Part shown: piece by piece, positions 1 to 9,770 of the stretch
Numbering within the stretch: the first letter of the stretch is position 1
Layout of the letters: each line of letters opens with the position of its first letter
Origin: Sternotherus odoratus
Taxonomy: Eukaryota; Chordata; Testudines; Kinosternidae
Direction: 5' to 3'
DNA length: 64,000 nt
Assembly (NCBI GenBank): GCA_032164245.1
Contig: JAVMKO010000043.1
Span: 310,001 to 374,000, forward strand
Notes under the pieces: generated by a model
What the model was told of the DNA's origin: nothing
The model's database searches: none
Seen by the model: the letters and a program-made list of their open reading frames with translations, nothing else
Made by a program: the position numbers and the translations under genes

Positions 1-179
1 CCCTCCTGGCGCCAAGGACGGGACCCGGGCGTCGTGGCGGAAATCCCCCCAAGCCCCAGGCTTTGCCGGCTTCGGGGGTGACCTCCAGCCAGCCCCATGG
101 CAGGTGCCAGGCGCGGCGTGTCTGGGGCGTGTCTCACGGCTATATCCGGCCAGGCGGGGACAGAGACAATGGGGGGACG

Positions 180-1095
180 GCCCCCCCTCTGCCCCGCACG
201 GCTGGATGGTGCATTGCACGGCGGGGGGGCTGGTCCCGTTGCATTGCACGGCTGGTCAGTGCGTTGCACAGCTGTGGGGGGGGGGGGGGGTTCCGGCACA
301 TTGCACGGCTGGATGGTGCATTGCACGGCGGGGGGGCTGGTCCCGTTGCATTGCACGGCTGGATGGTGCATTGCATGGCGGGGGGGCTGGTCCCGTTGCA
401 TTGCACGGCTGGATGGTGCGTTGCACGGCGGGGGGGCTGGTCCCGTTGCATTGCACGGCTGGATGGTGCGTTGCACGGCGGGGAGGCTGGTCCCGTTGCA
501 TTGCACGGCGGGGGGGCTGGTCCCGTTGCATTGCACGGCTGGATGGTGCGTTGCACGGCGGGGGGGCTGGTCCCAAGCATTGCACGGCGGGGGGGCTGGT
601 CCCGTTGCATTGCACGGCTGGATGGTGCATTGCACGGCGGGGGGGGCTGGTCCCGTTGCATTGCACGGCTGGATGGTGCGTTGCACGGCGGGGGGGCTGG
701 TCCCGTTGCATTGCACGGCTGGATGGTGCGTTGCACGGCGGGGGGGCTGGTCCCGTTGCATTGCACGGCTGGATGGTGCGTTGCACGGCGGGGGGGCTGG
801 TCCCGTTGCATTGCACGGCTGGATGGTGCGTTGCACGGCGGGGGGGCTGGTCCCGTTGCATTGCACGGCTGGATGGTGCGTTGCACGGCGGGGGGGCTGG
901 TCCCGTTGCATTGCACGGCTGGATGGTGCGTTGCACGGCGGGGGGGCTGGTCCCGTTGCATTGCACGGCTGGATGGTGCGTTGCACGGCGGGGGGGGGCT
1001 GGTCCCGTTGCATTGCACGGCTGGATGGTGCGTTGCACGGCGGGGGGGCTGGTCCGGATGCCACATGGCCCGGCTGGGCCGTGCGTTGCACGAGA
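180..1095. repeat. 50-bp minisatellite (about 18 copies)
   Basis: Tandem 50-bp unit containing ggctggatggtgcgttgcac followed by a G7 run and tggtcccgttgcattgcac. Copies are nearly identical, with occasional truncated units near 500-600 and G-run length changes. Both strands stay open for long stretches only because 50-bp units with few stop words cycle through all frames. No gene evidence lies inside it. Confidence 0.95.
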
Positions 1096-1519
1096 GGCGG
1101 CAGGAGGGGCACGGCCCTGCTCGGCATTCTGGGTATTTTAAGCTTTTCTGGGAAAGCCGTTCCCGGCCGGTAACCGGATCCCGGAGTCCCCAGCGAAGGG
1201 GGGGTCGGGGGGGGGCAGCGCGGGGATCTCTGCACCACGTGCCCCCTGGTGACCCGGCCCCCGGGAACAGGCCTGTTCCCCTAAACACAGCTCTGCACGC
1301 CACAGGCCCCGTCCCGACCCCTCTCACCAGGCCCCCGCGTGCGACACGCGCCGACCCGCCCCTCACGCACGGCCGCTGCGGGGAGCCCGTGTACAGGCAG
1401 CGCCCCCCACCTCCTCTGCCCCCCAGCTCCTCTGCCCCCCGGGGACCGCGCCCCCACCTCCTCTGCCCCCCAGCTCCTCTGCCCCCCGCCCCCGGGGGCC
1501 GTGCCCCCCCGGCCCTCAC

Positions 1520-1640
1520 CTTTGTGGGTCAGGTAGACGCGGGGGGCACTGAGGGGGCTGGGCCCGGCCAGGGCCCAGGGCAGCACCAGCCCCAGCAGGA
1601 GGGCGGGCGCTGGGGGGGCCATGGCGGGGGCAGGCAGCAC
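1520..1640 (-). CDS. Signal-peptide exon of an unidentified secreted protein; class-3-semaphorin-like
   Basis: On the minus strand an acceptor (ttctcccacag) precedes 18 nt of leader and an ATG at 1622. The coding part runs 1622 to 1520 (34 codons plus one base) and ends at a clean donor, cacaaag|gtgagg. The peptide starts MAPPAPALLLGLVLPWALAG, a textbook signal sequence (hydrophobic core, small residues before cleavage), followed by PSPLSAPRVYLTHK and a split codon beginning with G. Class-3 semaphorins also end their first coding exon with a P-R-x-x-L-(S/T)-x-K motif followed by E, so a semaphorin is my best guess. The sema domain would lie beyond the left edge, so the identity cannot be confirmed here. 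It could be another secreted protein. Confidence 0.45.
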
Positions 1641-2149
1641 CTGTGGGAGAAGGAAGAAGGGGGGCAGGGGCGACCCACACACGGGGGGGGGGGGCAGAGC
1701 TGTGTGGCAGGGAAGCCACTTCCAGGGCTGCACATGACACCCCCCCCCCGTCTCCCCCTTGCTGGGGGGAGGGGCTGGGACACCCCATGGGTGCTCGGGG
1801 GAGATCCCAACGCCCCAGAGCCCCCCCATTCGACCCCTGCCCCCTGCAGGGGGGGCTGATCCCCCCCTGCCGCGCGGGCTATAACCTGCAGGCTCCACCC
1901 CCCAGGTGCGGCCAGGTGTATGCTGGGATGCCCCCCCCCCCCGTCGGAGCAGTTGTGGGGAATTGGAGGCTCGTTCACTTCCTGTCCCAAACAGCGGCTG
2001 CTCCCCCCCCCCGCCCCCACGGGACCAAGGGGACTAGACGAAATCTGGGGTAGCAGGAGGGTGGGGGGCTGCAGGTCCAGGGTGAGGGGCACCGGGGGGG
2101 GGGCGGAGGGCGCAGATTCGGAGGGGAGCGCCCGGGGGGTGCAGGTCGA

Positions 2150-2590
2150 GAGCAGGGGGCCCGGGGTGCAGGTCGAGGGGGGACCCCGGGGGGGGGCAGG
2201 TCGGGAGGGGGTACCCGGGGGGGTGCAGGTCGGGAGGGGGGACCCCGGGGGGTGCAGGTCGGGAGGGGGGACCCCGGGGGGTGCAGGTGAGGAGGGGGTA
2301 CAGGTCGGGAGGGGAGACCCCGGGGGGGTGCAGGTGAGGAGGGGGTACCCCGGGGGGTGCAGGTCGGGAGGGGGTACCCCGGGGGGTGCAGGTCGGGATG
2401 GGGGGCGGGGGGTGCAGGTCAGGAGGGGGTACCCCGGGGGGTGCAGGTCGGGAGGGGGGACCCCGGGGGGTGCAGGTGAGGAGGGGGTACAGGTCGGGAG
2501 GGGCGGGGGGTGCAGGTCGAGCGGGGACCCCGGTGCAGGTCGGGAGGGGGGTCCCGGGGGGGGTGCAGGTCGGGAGGGGGGAGCGGGGGG
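2150..2590. repeat. About 30-bp G-rich minisatellite in the first intron of the left-edge gene
   Basis: Irregular repeats of ggtgcaggtcgggaggggg plus accccgggg, alternating with ggtgcaggtgaggagggggt. Around 14 units. It occupies most of the intron between the candidate 5' UTR exon and the signal-peptide exon. Confidence 0.85.
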
Positions 2591-2599
2591 GTCTCTTAC

Positions 2600-2690
2600 C
2601 CCGAGTCCGACCCGGCTCCCAGCCGTCTCCGTCCCGCTCCGCATCCGGCTGCCCCGGTTGAGGGGGGGGGGGACTCGGGATAAGGGGAGG
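2600..2690 (-). other. Candidate 5' untranslated exon of the same minus-strand gene
   Basis: A donor, ggactcggg|gtaagagacc, lies at 2599/2600 on the minus strand in a GC-rich block, about 960 bp upstream of the signal-peptide exon. It would splice to the acceptor at 1640/1641. The transcription start is not defined; the right edge given is a guess. Confidence 0.3.
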
Positions 2691-3399
2691 GGGCGATAAT
2701 CCCCTGGCCAATCCCTGGCGCGGCAGCTGATCCCCCCCCCCGCCCTTCAGCCCCCCCTTACCTGGCTGGGGGCGGGACCGGAACAGCAGTGGGGCTGGGA
2801 CCGCCCCGGAGTCGGGGGGGGGGGGGGCTTGGAAGGGGCAGGTCCCAAAAGTTGGGCCGGGGACCCAGGAGAGGCAGGCAGGAGAAGGGGGGCAAGTGGA
2901 GGGTCCCCGGAGGGGGAAGGGCAGCTGGGGGGGGGACAGATCTTGGAGGATTTGGGGAGCCCCCTGGCAGCCAAGCAGGGGTGACCCCCCCAGGGGCATG
3001 CTGGGAATATCTCTGCTGCCCCCCAACCCCAGAACCAAACAGACCCTGAGCCCTTGACTCAGCAAGGTGCCGTGGGCGGAGCCAGGACTCCTGGGTTCTC
3101 TCCCACCTGGGGGCAGTGGGGTCAGACAGCCCCAGATGGGACCAGGGACCCCACAGCAGGCAGGTGGGGGGCACAGGGGGACCCCACAGTGGGCAGGGGC
3201 AACACACCCAGGGAACCCCACAGCAGGGGGAACTGGGGACCAAGGGTGGGAGGACAGGGTGCAGGGGTGGTGCACCCAGGGGACCCCACCGCGGGGGAAC
3301 TGGGGACCACCAGGGTGGGGGGGCAGAGGTGACATGTATGGGGAACCCCACAGCAGGGGGAACCAGGGGTCCCCCGTGGAGGGGCAGAGCACCAGGAGG

Positions 3400-4230
3400 A
3401 CCCCACGGCAGGGGAAGCAGCCCCCCAGCGGGCGGGGGTCAGAGCGCCAAAGGGGGCCCCACGGCAGGGGAACCAGAGACCCCCAGCGGGCGGGGGTCAG
3501 AGCGCCGAAGGGGGCCCCACGGCAGGGGAACCAGCCCCCCAGCGGGCGGGGGTCAGAGCGCCAAAGGGGGCCCCACGGCAGGGGAACCAGCCCCCCAGCG
3601 GGCGGGGCTCAGAGCGCCGAAGGGGGCCCCACGGCAGGGGAACCAGAGCCCCCCAGCGGGCGGGGGTCAGAGCGCCGAAGGGGGCCCCACGGCAGGGGAA
3701 CCAGAGCCCCCCAGCGGGCGGGGGTCAGAGCGCCGAAGGGGGCCCCACGGCAGGGGAACCAGAGACCCCCAGCGGGCGGGGGGCAGAGCGCCAAAGGGGG
3801 CCCCACGGCAGGGGAACCAGCCCCCCAGCGGGCGGGGGTCAGAGCGCCGAAGGGGGCCCCACGGCAGGGGAACCAGCCCCCCAGCGGGCGGGGGTCAGAG
3901 CGCCGAAGGGGGCCCCACGGCAGGGGAATCAGCCCCCCAGCGGGCGGGGGTCAGAGCGCCGAAGGGGGCCCCACGGCAGGGGAACCAGAGCCCCCCAGCG
4001 GGCGGGGGGCAGAGCGCCAAAGGGGGCCCCACGGCAGGGGAACCAGCCCCCCAGCGGGCGGGGGTCAGAGCGCCGAAGGGGGCCCCACGGCAGGGGAACC
4101 AGAGCCCCCCAGCGGGCGGGGGGCAGAGCACCAAAGGGGGACCCACGGCAGGGGAACCAGAGCCCCCCAGCGGGCGGGGGTCAGAGCGCCAAAGGGGGAC
4201 CCACGGCAGGGGAACCAGCCCCCCCGCGGG
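3400..4230. repeat. About 55-bp minisatellite (about 15 copies)
   Basis: Unit: cagcgggcgggggtcagagc, gccgaagggggccccacggc, aggggaaccag, then a C run. A looser relative of the unit (accccacagcagggggaact) extends left to about 3110. It lies downstream of TSPYL2 and carries no gene. Confidence 0.93.
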
Positions 4231-4659
4231 CGGCGCGCCAGGAAGGAGCCGGCGGGTGAAATCTCTCCGTCTATTAAGTGCTTTGTTTTGGGGGGGCCGG
4301 GTACAAAGCCCCAGGCCAGGCACCGGCCCCCCACTTCAGTAGCATTGCATAGTGCGGCCGGGGAGGGCAGCCGGGGGGGCACCATCCCAGCACCTCCACT
4401 CACGGCTACAAGACATGGGGGGGGGGGGTTGGCAGGGGGTCTCAGGGGTCGCCTGGCTTGGGGTGAACAGCAGGGGGGGGATTTACCCACAATGCTCCTC
4501 TCCCGCAACCAGGCAGGGTCCCACCCACTGGGGGGCAGGGGGGATTTACCCCCCAGTTCCCCTGAGCCCCCCAGCGGGAGAGCACGGCCCCCCAGTGGCC
4601 AGGCTGGGGACTGCGCCCGCCCTCAATAACTGATGGGATCCCATGAATTGTCCCAAGGC

Positions 4660-5215
4660 CTGAGCGGGAAGCGACCCCAGAGTCCGGCCCCTGTGGGGCG
4701 CCGGGGGGCCGGGCTCAGCCCCAGAGTCCGGCCCCTGTGGGGCGCCGGGCTCAGTCCCAGAGTCCGGCCCCACAGGGGGCGCCGGGGGGCCGGGCTCAGT
4801 CCCAGAGTCCGGCCCCACAGGGGGCGCCGGGGGACCGGGCTCAGTCCCAGAGTCCGGCCCCACAGGGGGCGCCGGGCTCAGTCCCAGAGTCCGGCCCCTG
4901 TGGGGTGCCGGGGGGCCGGGCTCAGTCCCAGAGTCCGGCCCCTGTGGGGCGCCGGGGGGCCGGGCTCAGTCCCAGAGTCCGGCCCCACAGGGGGCGCCGG
5001 GGGGCCGGGCTCAGTCCCAGAGTCCAGCCCCACAGGGGGCGCCGGGGGGCCGGGCTCAGTCCCAGAGTCCAGCCCCACAGGGGGCGCCGGGGGGCCGGGC
5101 TCAGTCCCAGAGTCCAGCCCCTGTGGGGCGCCGGGCTCAGTCAGAGTCCAGCCCCTGTGGGGCGCCGGGGGGGCCGGGCTCAGTCCCAGAGTCCAGCCCC
5201 ACAGGGGGCGCCGGA
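4660..5215. repeat. About 45-bp minisatellite in the TSPYL2 3' flank or UTR
   Basis: About 12 copies of cccagagtccggccccacag plus ggggcgccggggggccgggc and tcagt. It starts about 50 bp beyond the TSPYL2 stop codon, so it is probably within the 3' UTR. No AATAAA is visible on the minus strand here; a weak AATAGA lies near 4270. Confidence 0.9.
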
Positions 5216-5260
5216 GCCTCCTGCTCCATTCAGCTGCTTGTGGGGCGGGGGGGGGGGGGG

Positions 5261-8200
5261 TCATCCGTCTTCTTCTGGCTCCACCAACAGCTCCTCCATC
5301 GCGCTGCCTGGGGGGAGGGGGGAGGAGATGTGGGTCCTGCTGTCACCCCCCAGCCCGACCCCCAGCCCGACCCCACTCCCCCTGGGACGTAGTGGGAGTA
5401 CTGTGGGTGCCTCAGTTTCCCCTGTGCATTTCTTGGGGGTCTGTGGAGGGAGGGGAATGTGGAGCTGATGCAAAGCAAAGCCGAGGTGAAGCTGTAACCG
5501 GACCCCAGGTGGGGGAGGGGGGGTCACCTGAACCGGTTGGAGGGGGGTCAGGTGATGCCGGGACAGGGACAAAGGAACGGGGGGGGGGGCTGGAGGGGGG
5601 GGGGTCAGTCTGGGTCTAGCTGGAGCCAGGCAGGAGAGGGGGGGGGGGCAGGGATCTCGCTCTCCGGCCCCAAGATGGGCCCAGCCGAGGGCTCCGCTCG
5701 CTGGCTGGGATTAGAAGTCAGCGAATAAACCGTCTATTCCGCTGGCTGAGAGTCACGTCTGACTGTGGATTTGGGGTGCAGAACCCATGGGCTCCCCCAG
5801 GACCCCGCCCAGGCGGGCTGGCTGGGGGAAGCACACGGAGGGGCAGAAGGTGCTGGATGCTCCGAGGACAGACCCAGGAAGGTGGAAGTGGGGACCCCTG
5901 AAGCTCCTGGCCTGGGACCCAGGCTGTGTACGGAGAAGGGGCCCTTCCCCCGGAGTCCGGTCTGGCTCCCTAGGGCGCGGTTCAGACCCTCGCCCGGGCG
6001 CTCCGGGACACCTGGTGGCAGCGGTGGGGGTCAGGTTACAGCTTCATAGGGGAAACCGAGGCACACACACACAGTACTCCCACTTCGTCACACCCCCCCC
6101 CATCCCGACCCCCAACCCCGACCCCACTCCCCCCATCCCGACCCCCAGCCCCCCTGTTCCACCGGCACCCCCCATCGCGACCCACAGCCCCTGCTCACGC
6201 AGCCCTGTCCCCTCCATGAGCAGCCCCCCAGTGCAGAGACCCCACCCAGGGCTCCCGTCACCAACCTGCCTCACCATCCTCTTCCTCATCCACGATTTCC
6301 TGCACCTCGTCCTCCTCCCCCTCGTCGTCCACGATCACCACGCAGTCGTCCCCGGGCTCCGGACCGCTGCGGAGGCGCAGAGTTACCCCCGCCAGTGCCC
6401 CCCACCCCGGGTTACCCCCCTGACACCCGACGCCACCCCCAACCCCGGGTTACCCCCCCCAGCGCCCGGCGCCCCCCACCCCGGGTTACCCCAGACGCCA
6501 CCCCCAACCCCGGGTTACCCCCCCCCGACGCCCGGCGGCGCCCCCAATCCCGGGTTACCCCCCCCGACGCCCGGCGGCGCCCCCAACCCCGGGTTACCCC
6601 CCCCGACGCCTGGCGTCGCCCCCAACCCCGGGTTACCCCCCCCGACGCCGCCCCCAACCCCGGGTTACCCCCGATGCTCAGTGCCCACCCCAAGGCTCAC
6701 CCAGCAAACACTTTCCAGCCACCGACAAGTTCCCCACAGTCCCCCCCCCCCCCGGCTCACCTGTCGTCCCCCGCGCCCCCCGTCTCGCCCATCAGGTAGT
6801 ACTGCAGTGGGTTGGGCCAGAGGTCCTCCTTGATGATCTGGGGGGACGGAGCAGAGGGGGTGAGATGGGGGGGGCTGCCGGGGGGCAGGCTGGGGGGGTC
6901 GGGGGGGGACTCACCTCCGCGATCCGGTCACCGGCAGGGAAGCTGTGGTCCCCAAACCAGCTGAAGAAGCTGCGCCCCATCTCGGGGCTCTTGCGGCCGT
7001 GGGCCCGGGGGTCCTGGCCCCGCCACCAGCGGATGGGGCTGGAGTGCGACACTAGCCTGCCTGGGGGGGGGGAGAAGAGGCGGGGTGAGGGTGCAGGCAG
7101 GGGAGCACCCCCCAGCACCCCCCGAAAGCAGCCCCCCCCCGTACCAGAGGAGGCCGGCTGGAACTCCTTGACGATCACCTCGTTCTGGAAGTAGGGGTTC
7201 CCGCCGAAGTAGAACTTGATCCTGCACCCCGACTTGGCGTGAGTGAACTCCTCCACCTGCCGGGGGCAGAAAGGACCCAGGAGTCCGGGCCTGAGAGTCC
7301 ACACAGCGTGCACCCATACGCTGCTGGTCCCACTGTTCCACCCAGAGCTGGGGAGAGAACCCAGGAGTCCGGGCGCCCAGACCCCCGGCTCTCACCCACC
7401 AGCCCCAACTCTCGTCCCAGAGCCAGGGAGAGAACCCAGGAGTCCGGGCGGCCAGCCCCCGCTCTCACCTGCAGGTTGGTCATGTAGCTGAGGGTGTCCT
7501 CATCCCGGTCATTGATCATGGCCGACAATTGGGGGTGATTGAGAAACTGGGGAGCCTGAGTCAAGGAAATGCAACAGGAGCCCCCTGCCCTGCCCCCCGG
7601 CGTCCCCCCCCCAGCCCCCGGGGAGAGCGCCCCCTGCCAGCGCCCGGCGGAGGGATACGGCGGTGACCCAGAACCCGGGGATGTTCTGGATGATGAGGTT
7701 GCGGCGCTCGAGGTGGGGCCGGCGCATGTGGCCGAACTTGGCCTTGAGGATGCGGAAGGCGCAGCCGGCCTGTTCGTTCACCGCCTCCAGCTCCAGCTGC
7801 ACCGCCTCCAGCGCCTCCAGGTACTGCTCCGTGTCGGGGGCCGGCCGGGCCGCCGCGCCCCCCTCCTCCTCCTCCTCCTCCTCCACCGAGATGATGGAGC
7901 ACTCCTCCTCCGCCCTCCTCTTCCTCCGCCCCTCCCGGCTGTCGGCGGTTTCCAGGACCCCCTTCCCCTCAGCGGCGTCAGTGCCGAGCCTCCCTGTCGT
8001 CATGGCGACGGTTTTCGGGATCCCCTTCTCCTCGGCAGTGCCGAGCCTCCCCGTCGTCACGGCGACAGTTTCCAGGGCCCCCTTCCCCTCGGCGGTGTCG
8101 GGCCTCCCCGTCGTCGTGGCGACGGTTTCCAGGGCCCCCTTCCCCTCGGCGGTGTCGGGCCTCCCCGTCGTCGTGGCGACAGTTTCCAGGGCCCCCTTCC

Positions 8201-8951
8201 CCTCGGCGGTGTCGGGCCTCCCCGTCGTCGTGGCGACGGTTTCCAGGGCCCCCTTCCCCTCGGCGGTGTCGGGCCTCCCCGTCGTCGTGGCGACAGTTTC
8301 CAGGGCCCCCTTCCCCTCGGCGGTGTCGGGCCTCCCCGTCGTCGTGGCGACGGTTTCCAGGGCCCCCTTCCCCTCGGCGGTGTCGGGCCTCCCCGTCGTC
8401 GTGGCGACGGTTTTCGGGATCCCCTTCCCCTCGGCGGTGTCGGGCCTCCCCGTCGTCGTGGCGACAGTTTCCAGGGCCCCCTTCCCCTCGGCGGTGTCGG
8501 GCCTCCCCGTCGTCGTGGCGACGGTTTCCAGGGCCCCCTTCCCCTCGGCGGTGTCGGGCCTCCCCGTCGTCGTGGCGACGGTTTTCGGGATCCCCTTCCC
8601 CTCGGCGGTGTCGGGCCTCCCCGTCGTCGTGGCGACGGTTTCCAGGGGCCCCTCCCTCTTGGTGGCGGTTTCAAGGCTCCCCGGCTCCCCAGCCGTCTGG
8701 CGTCTCCTCCTCCCCCCCTCGGCGGCTTCTTGGCCCCTCCTCCCGCCCCCGGGGGTCTCGGGGGTCCCCCGCCCGTTGGCGACGGCCTCGAGGCTGCCCC
8801 GCGGCGGGGGGGCGGTTTCCAGGCCCCCCCAGCCCGTCAGCTGGGTCAGCGCCTGGGCGGCTTCGGTCTCCCTCAGCAGCGGGGCCGGGCAGCGGCGCTT
8901 GGCGGCCGGGGAGGATGGTGGGGTCCGGGGGACCCCCCCGTCCCCGCTCAT
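5261..8951 (-). CDS. TSPYL2: TSPYL2 (TSPX), SET/NAP-domain nuclear protein; 7 coding exons
   Basis: Exons (minus): 7659-8951, 7469-7546, 7145-7256, 6915-7060, 6761-6837, 6275-6366, 5261-5307. All join in phase with canonical GT-AG sites and give about 614 residues, with no frameshift. The start [12 protein letters not shown] is chosen because the next segment, ETEAAQAL, aligns with the mammalian N terminus; a longer upstream open frame is promoter sequence. A 19-residue repeat fills the middle of exon 1. The NAP-like domain follows: coiled coil [12 protein letters not shown], then [61 protein letters not shown] and [12 protein letters not shown]. The C terminus is short and acidic ([18 protein letters not shown]). 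The family comprises histone-chaperone-like proteins implicated in growth arrest and chromatin regulation. The acidic tail is much shorter than in human TSPYL2. Its neighbour GPR173 is the same as in human. Confidence 0.94.
5386..6096 (+). mobile_element. LTR-type retroelement fragment in TSPYL2 intron 6
   Basis: Begins around gtagtgggagtactgtgggt and gcctcagtttcccctgtgca. It carries aataaa near 5725, then ctgagagtcacgtctgactg and tggatttggggtgcag, and ends near 6011 with gctccgggacac. A diverged second copy lies inverted at 42006-42772. After 6011 a short inverted piece of the same element's start (to tgacgaagtgggagtactgt read on minus, about 6034-6096) follows, so the insertion is composite. 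Length, an internal polyadenylation signal and dispersal suggest an LTR of an endogenous retroelement. I recognise the family as common in turtle genomes. No coding part is present. Confidence 0.6.
6400..6690. repeat. About 40-bp minisatellite in TSPYL2 intron 5
   Basis: About 8 copies of ccccaaccccgggttacccc followed by cccgacgcccggcg. The array begins just beyond the acceptor side of exon 6 (6275-6366) and fills most of that intron. Confidence 0.88.
7270..7460. mobile_element. Two tRNA-derived SINE head fragments in TSPYL2 intron 2
   Basis: Two copies of gggagagaacccaggagtcc gggc, the reverse complement of the motif cctgggttctctccc that recurs throughout the window. The motif resembles the B-box half of a tRNA-derived SINE head. 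No full SINE body is present. Confidence 0.55.
7966..8650 (-). repeat. TSPYL2: 57-bp coding minisatellite inside TSPYL2 exon 1 (19-residue repeat)
   Basis: Twelve in-frame units of 19 residues: ten of the type [19 protein letters not shown] (or ...GIPKT) and two diverged ([19 protein letters not shown] type). Nucleotide copies are almost identical and alternate gcgacggtttcc with gcgacagtttcc, suggesting recent higher-order expansion. The frame is preserved throughout, unlike the non-coding arrays nearby. Confidence 0.95.
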
Positions 8952-9420
8952 GGTTCGGTCCGGCCCCCTCCCTCCCGCTCGACCCTCGTTTTCAAACGGA
9001 AGAGGCGCGAGGGGAGCAACGGCCGCCGCCAACCGCCTCGCGCGTCTCTCCCTCCCGCGCTGATTGGCCGGCGGCAGGGCGGCCCCGCCCACGGTGGAAG
9101 GGAAAAGCCTTCCGTCCCACGTGGGGAGGGCCGAACCGGACGCCGATTGGCGAGCGGCGCCAGCAATCATCGCGGGTTCCGCCCCCCACGTGGGGGACCC
9201 GGACGCTGATACGGCGGGCACCTTCCCGGCAGCGGCCAATGGGCAGGAAGCGGAACTAGGCTCGGTGGATTCGGTCGCGTCCGCCAGACATCGGGCGGGG
9301 CAGGGGCGCTCGGCAGTGTCTCAAAGGGAGACTGCGCGGGACGCATGCGCGTTGACAGGAACGTGTTCCCCCCGCGCATGCGCAGTAGCGGCGCTCGCGC
9401 CCTGGGCAGCCCGCTGTGAG
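8952..9420 (-). promoter_or_regulatory. TSPYL2 promoter / CpG island
   Basis: CpG-dense segment directly upstream of the TSPYL2 start. Visible elements: CCAAT boxes in both orientations (gattggccgg near 9061, cgattggcga near 9145, ggccaatggg near 9234), E-boxes cacgtggg near 9118 and 9188, and two NRF1-like palindromes (gcatgcgcg near 9342, cgcgcatgcgca near 9375). No TATA box. This is the pattern of a broad housekeeping-type promoter. Confidence 0.6.
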
Positions 9421-9479
9421 TCAGCGCGCGCCCGCCAGGCGGAGCAAATACACGTGGCACGTGATTGCTCGTTGCGTCG

Positions 9480-9770
9480 ACGTCCTGCCTTGCACACGAG
9501 TGTAGCACAAACAATAGCGTGCGGTGTAAGCGTGCATTGCACAAGACAATGCCCTGCAAAGGAGAGCCCTGCACATCATGGTGCGTTGCACACGAGACTG
9601 CAGGGCAAATACCTTGTGCACAATAGTGCATCGCACGTAGGAGTGAACAGCGCACAATCGAGCCATGCCCATAATGTGCCCCCGTGAAGAACGGTGCCTT
9701 GCACGTGAAAGTGCGCTGCAGACAGTGGTGCATTGTGCACAGTTGTGTATTTCACCCCGCAAAGCAAATC
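9480..9770. repeat. Diverged repeats of a ttgcac/gtgca word upstream of TSPYL2
   Basis: Irregular repeats of gcattgcacaag, gcgttgcacacgag and cttgcacgtgaaagtgc with period about 40-45 bp. They share the word gttgca/cattgcac with the 50-bp satellite at 180-1095 and the degenerate array at 24350-25030. No gene seen. Confidence 0.6.

Noticed and set aside
63..1859. 598-residue plus-strand open frame and its 459-residue antisense partner at the window start
   Set aside because: Both run through a 50-bp tandem array that is stop-poor in all frames; no domain, no splice logic and identical peptide repeats in every frame.
3067..4629. Long open frames over the 55-bp array
   Set aside because: Peptides such as PPSGRGSERRRGPHGRGT are translation of a minisatellite and equally open in two frames.
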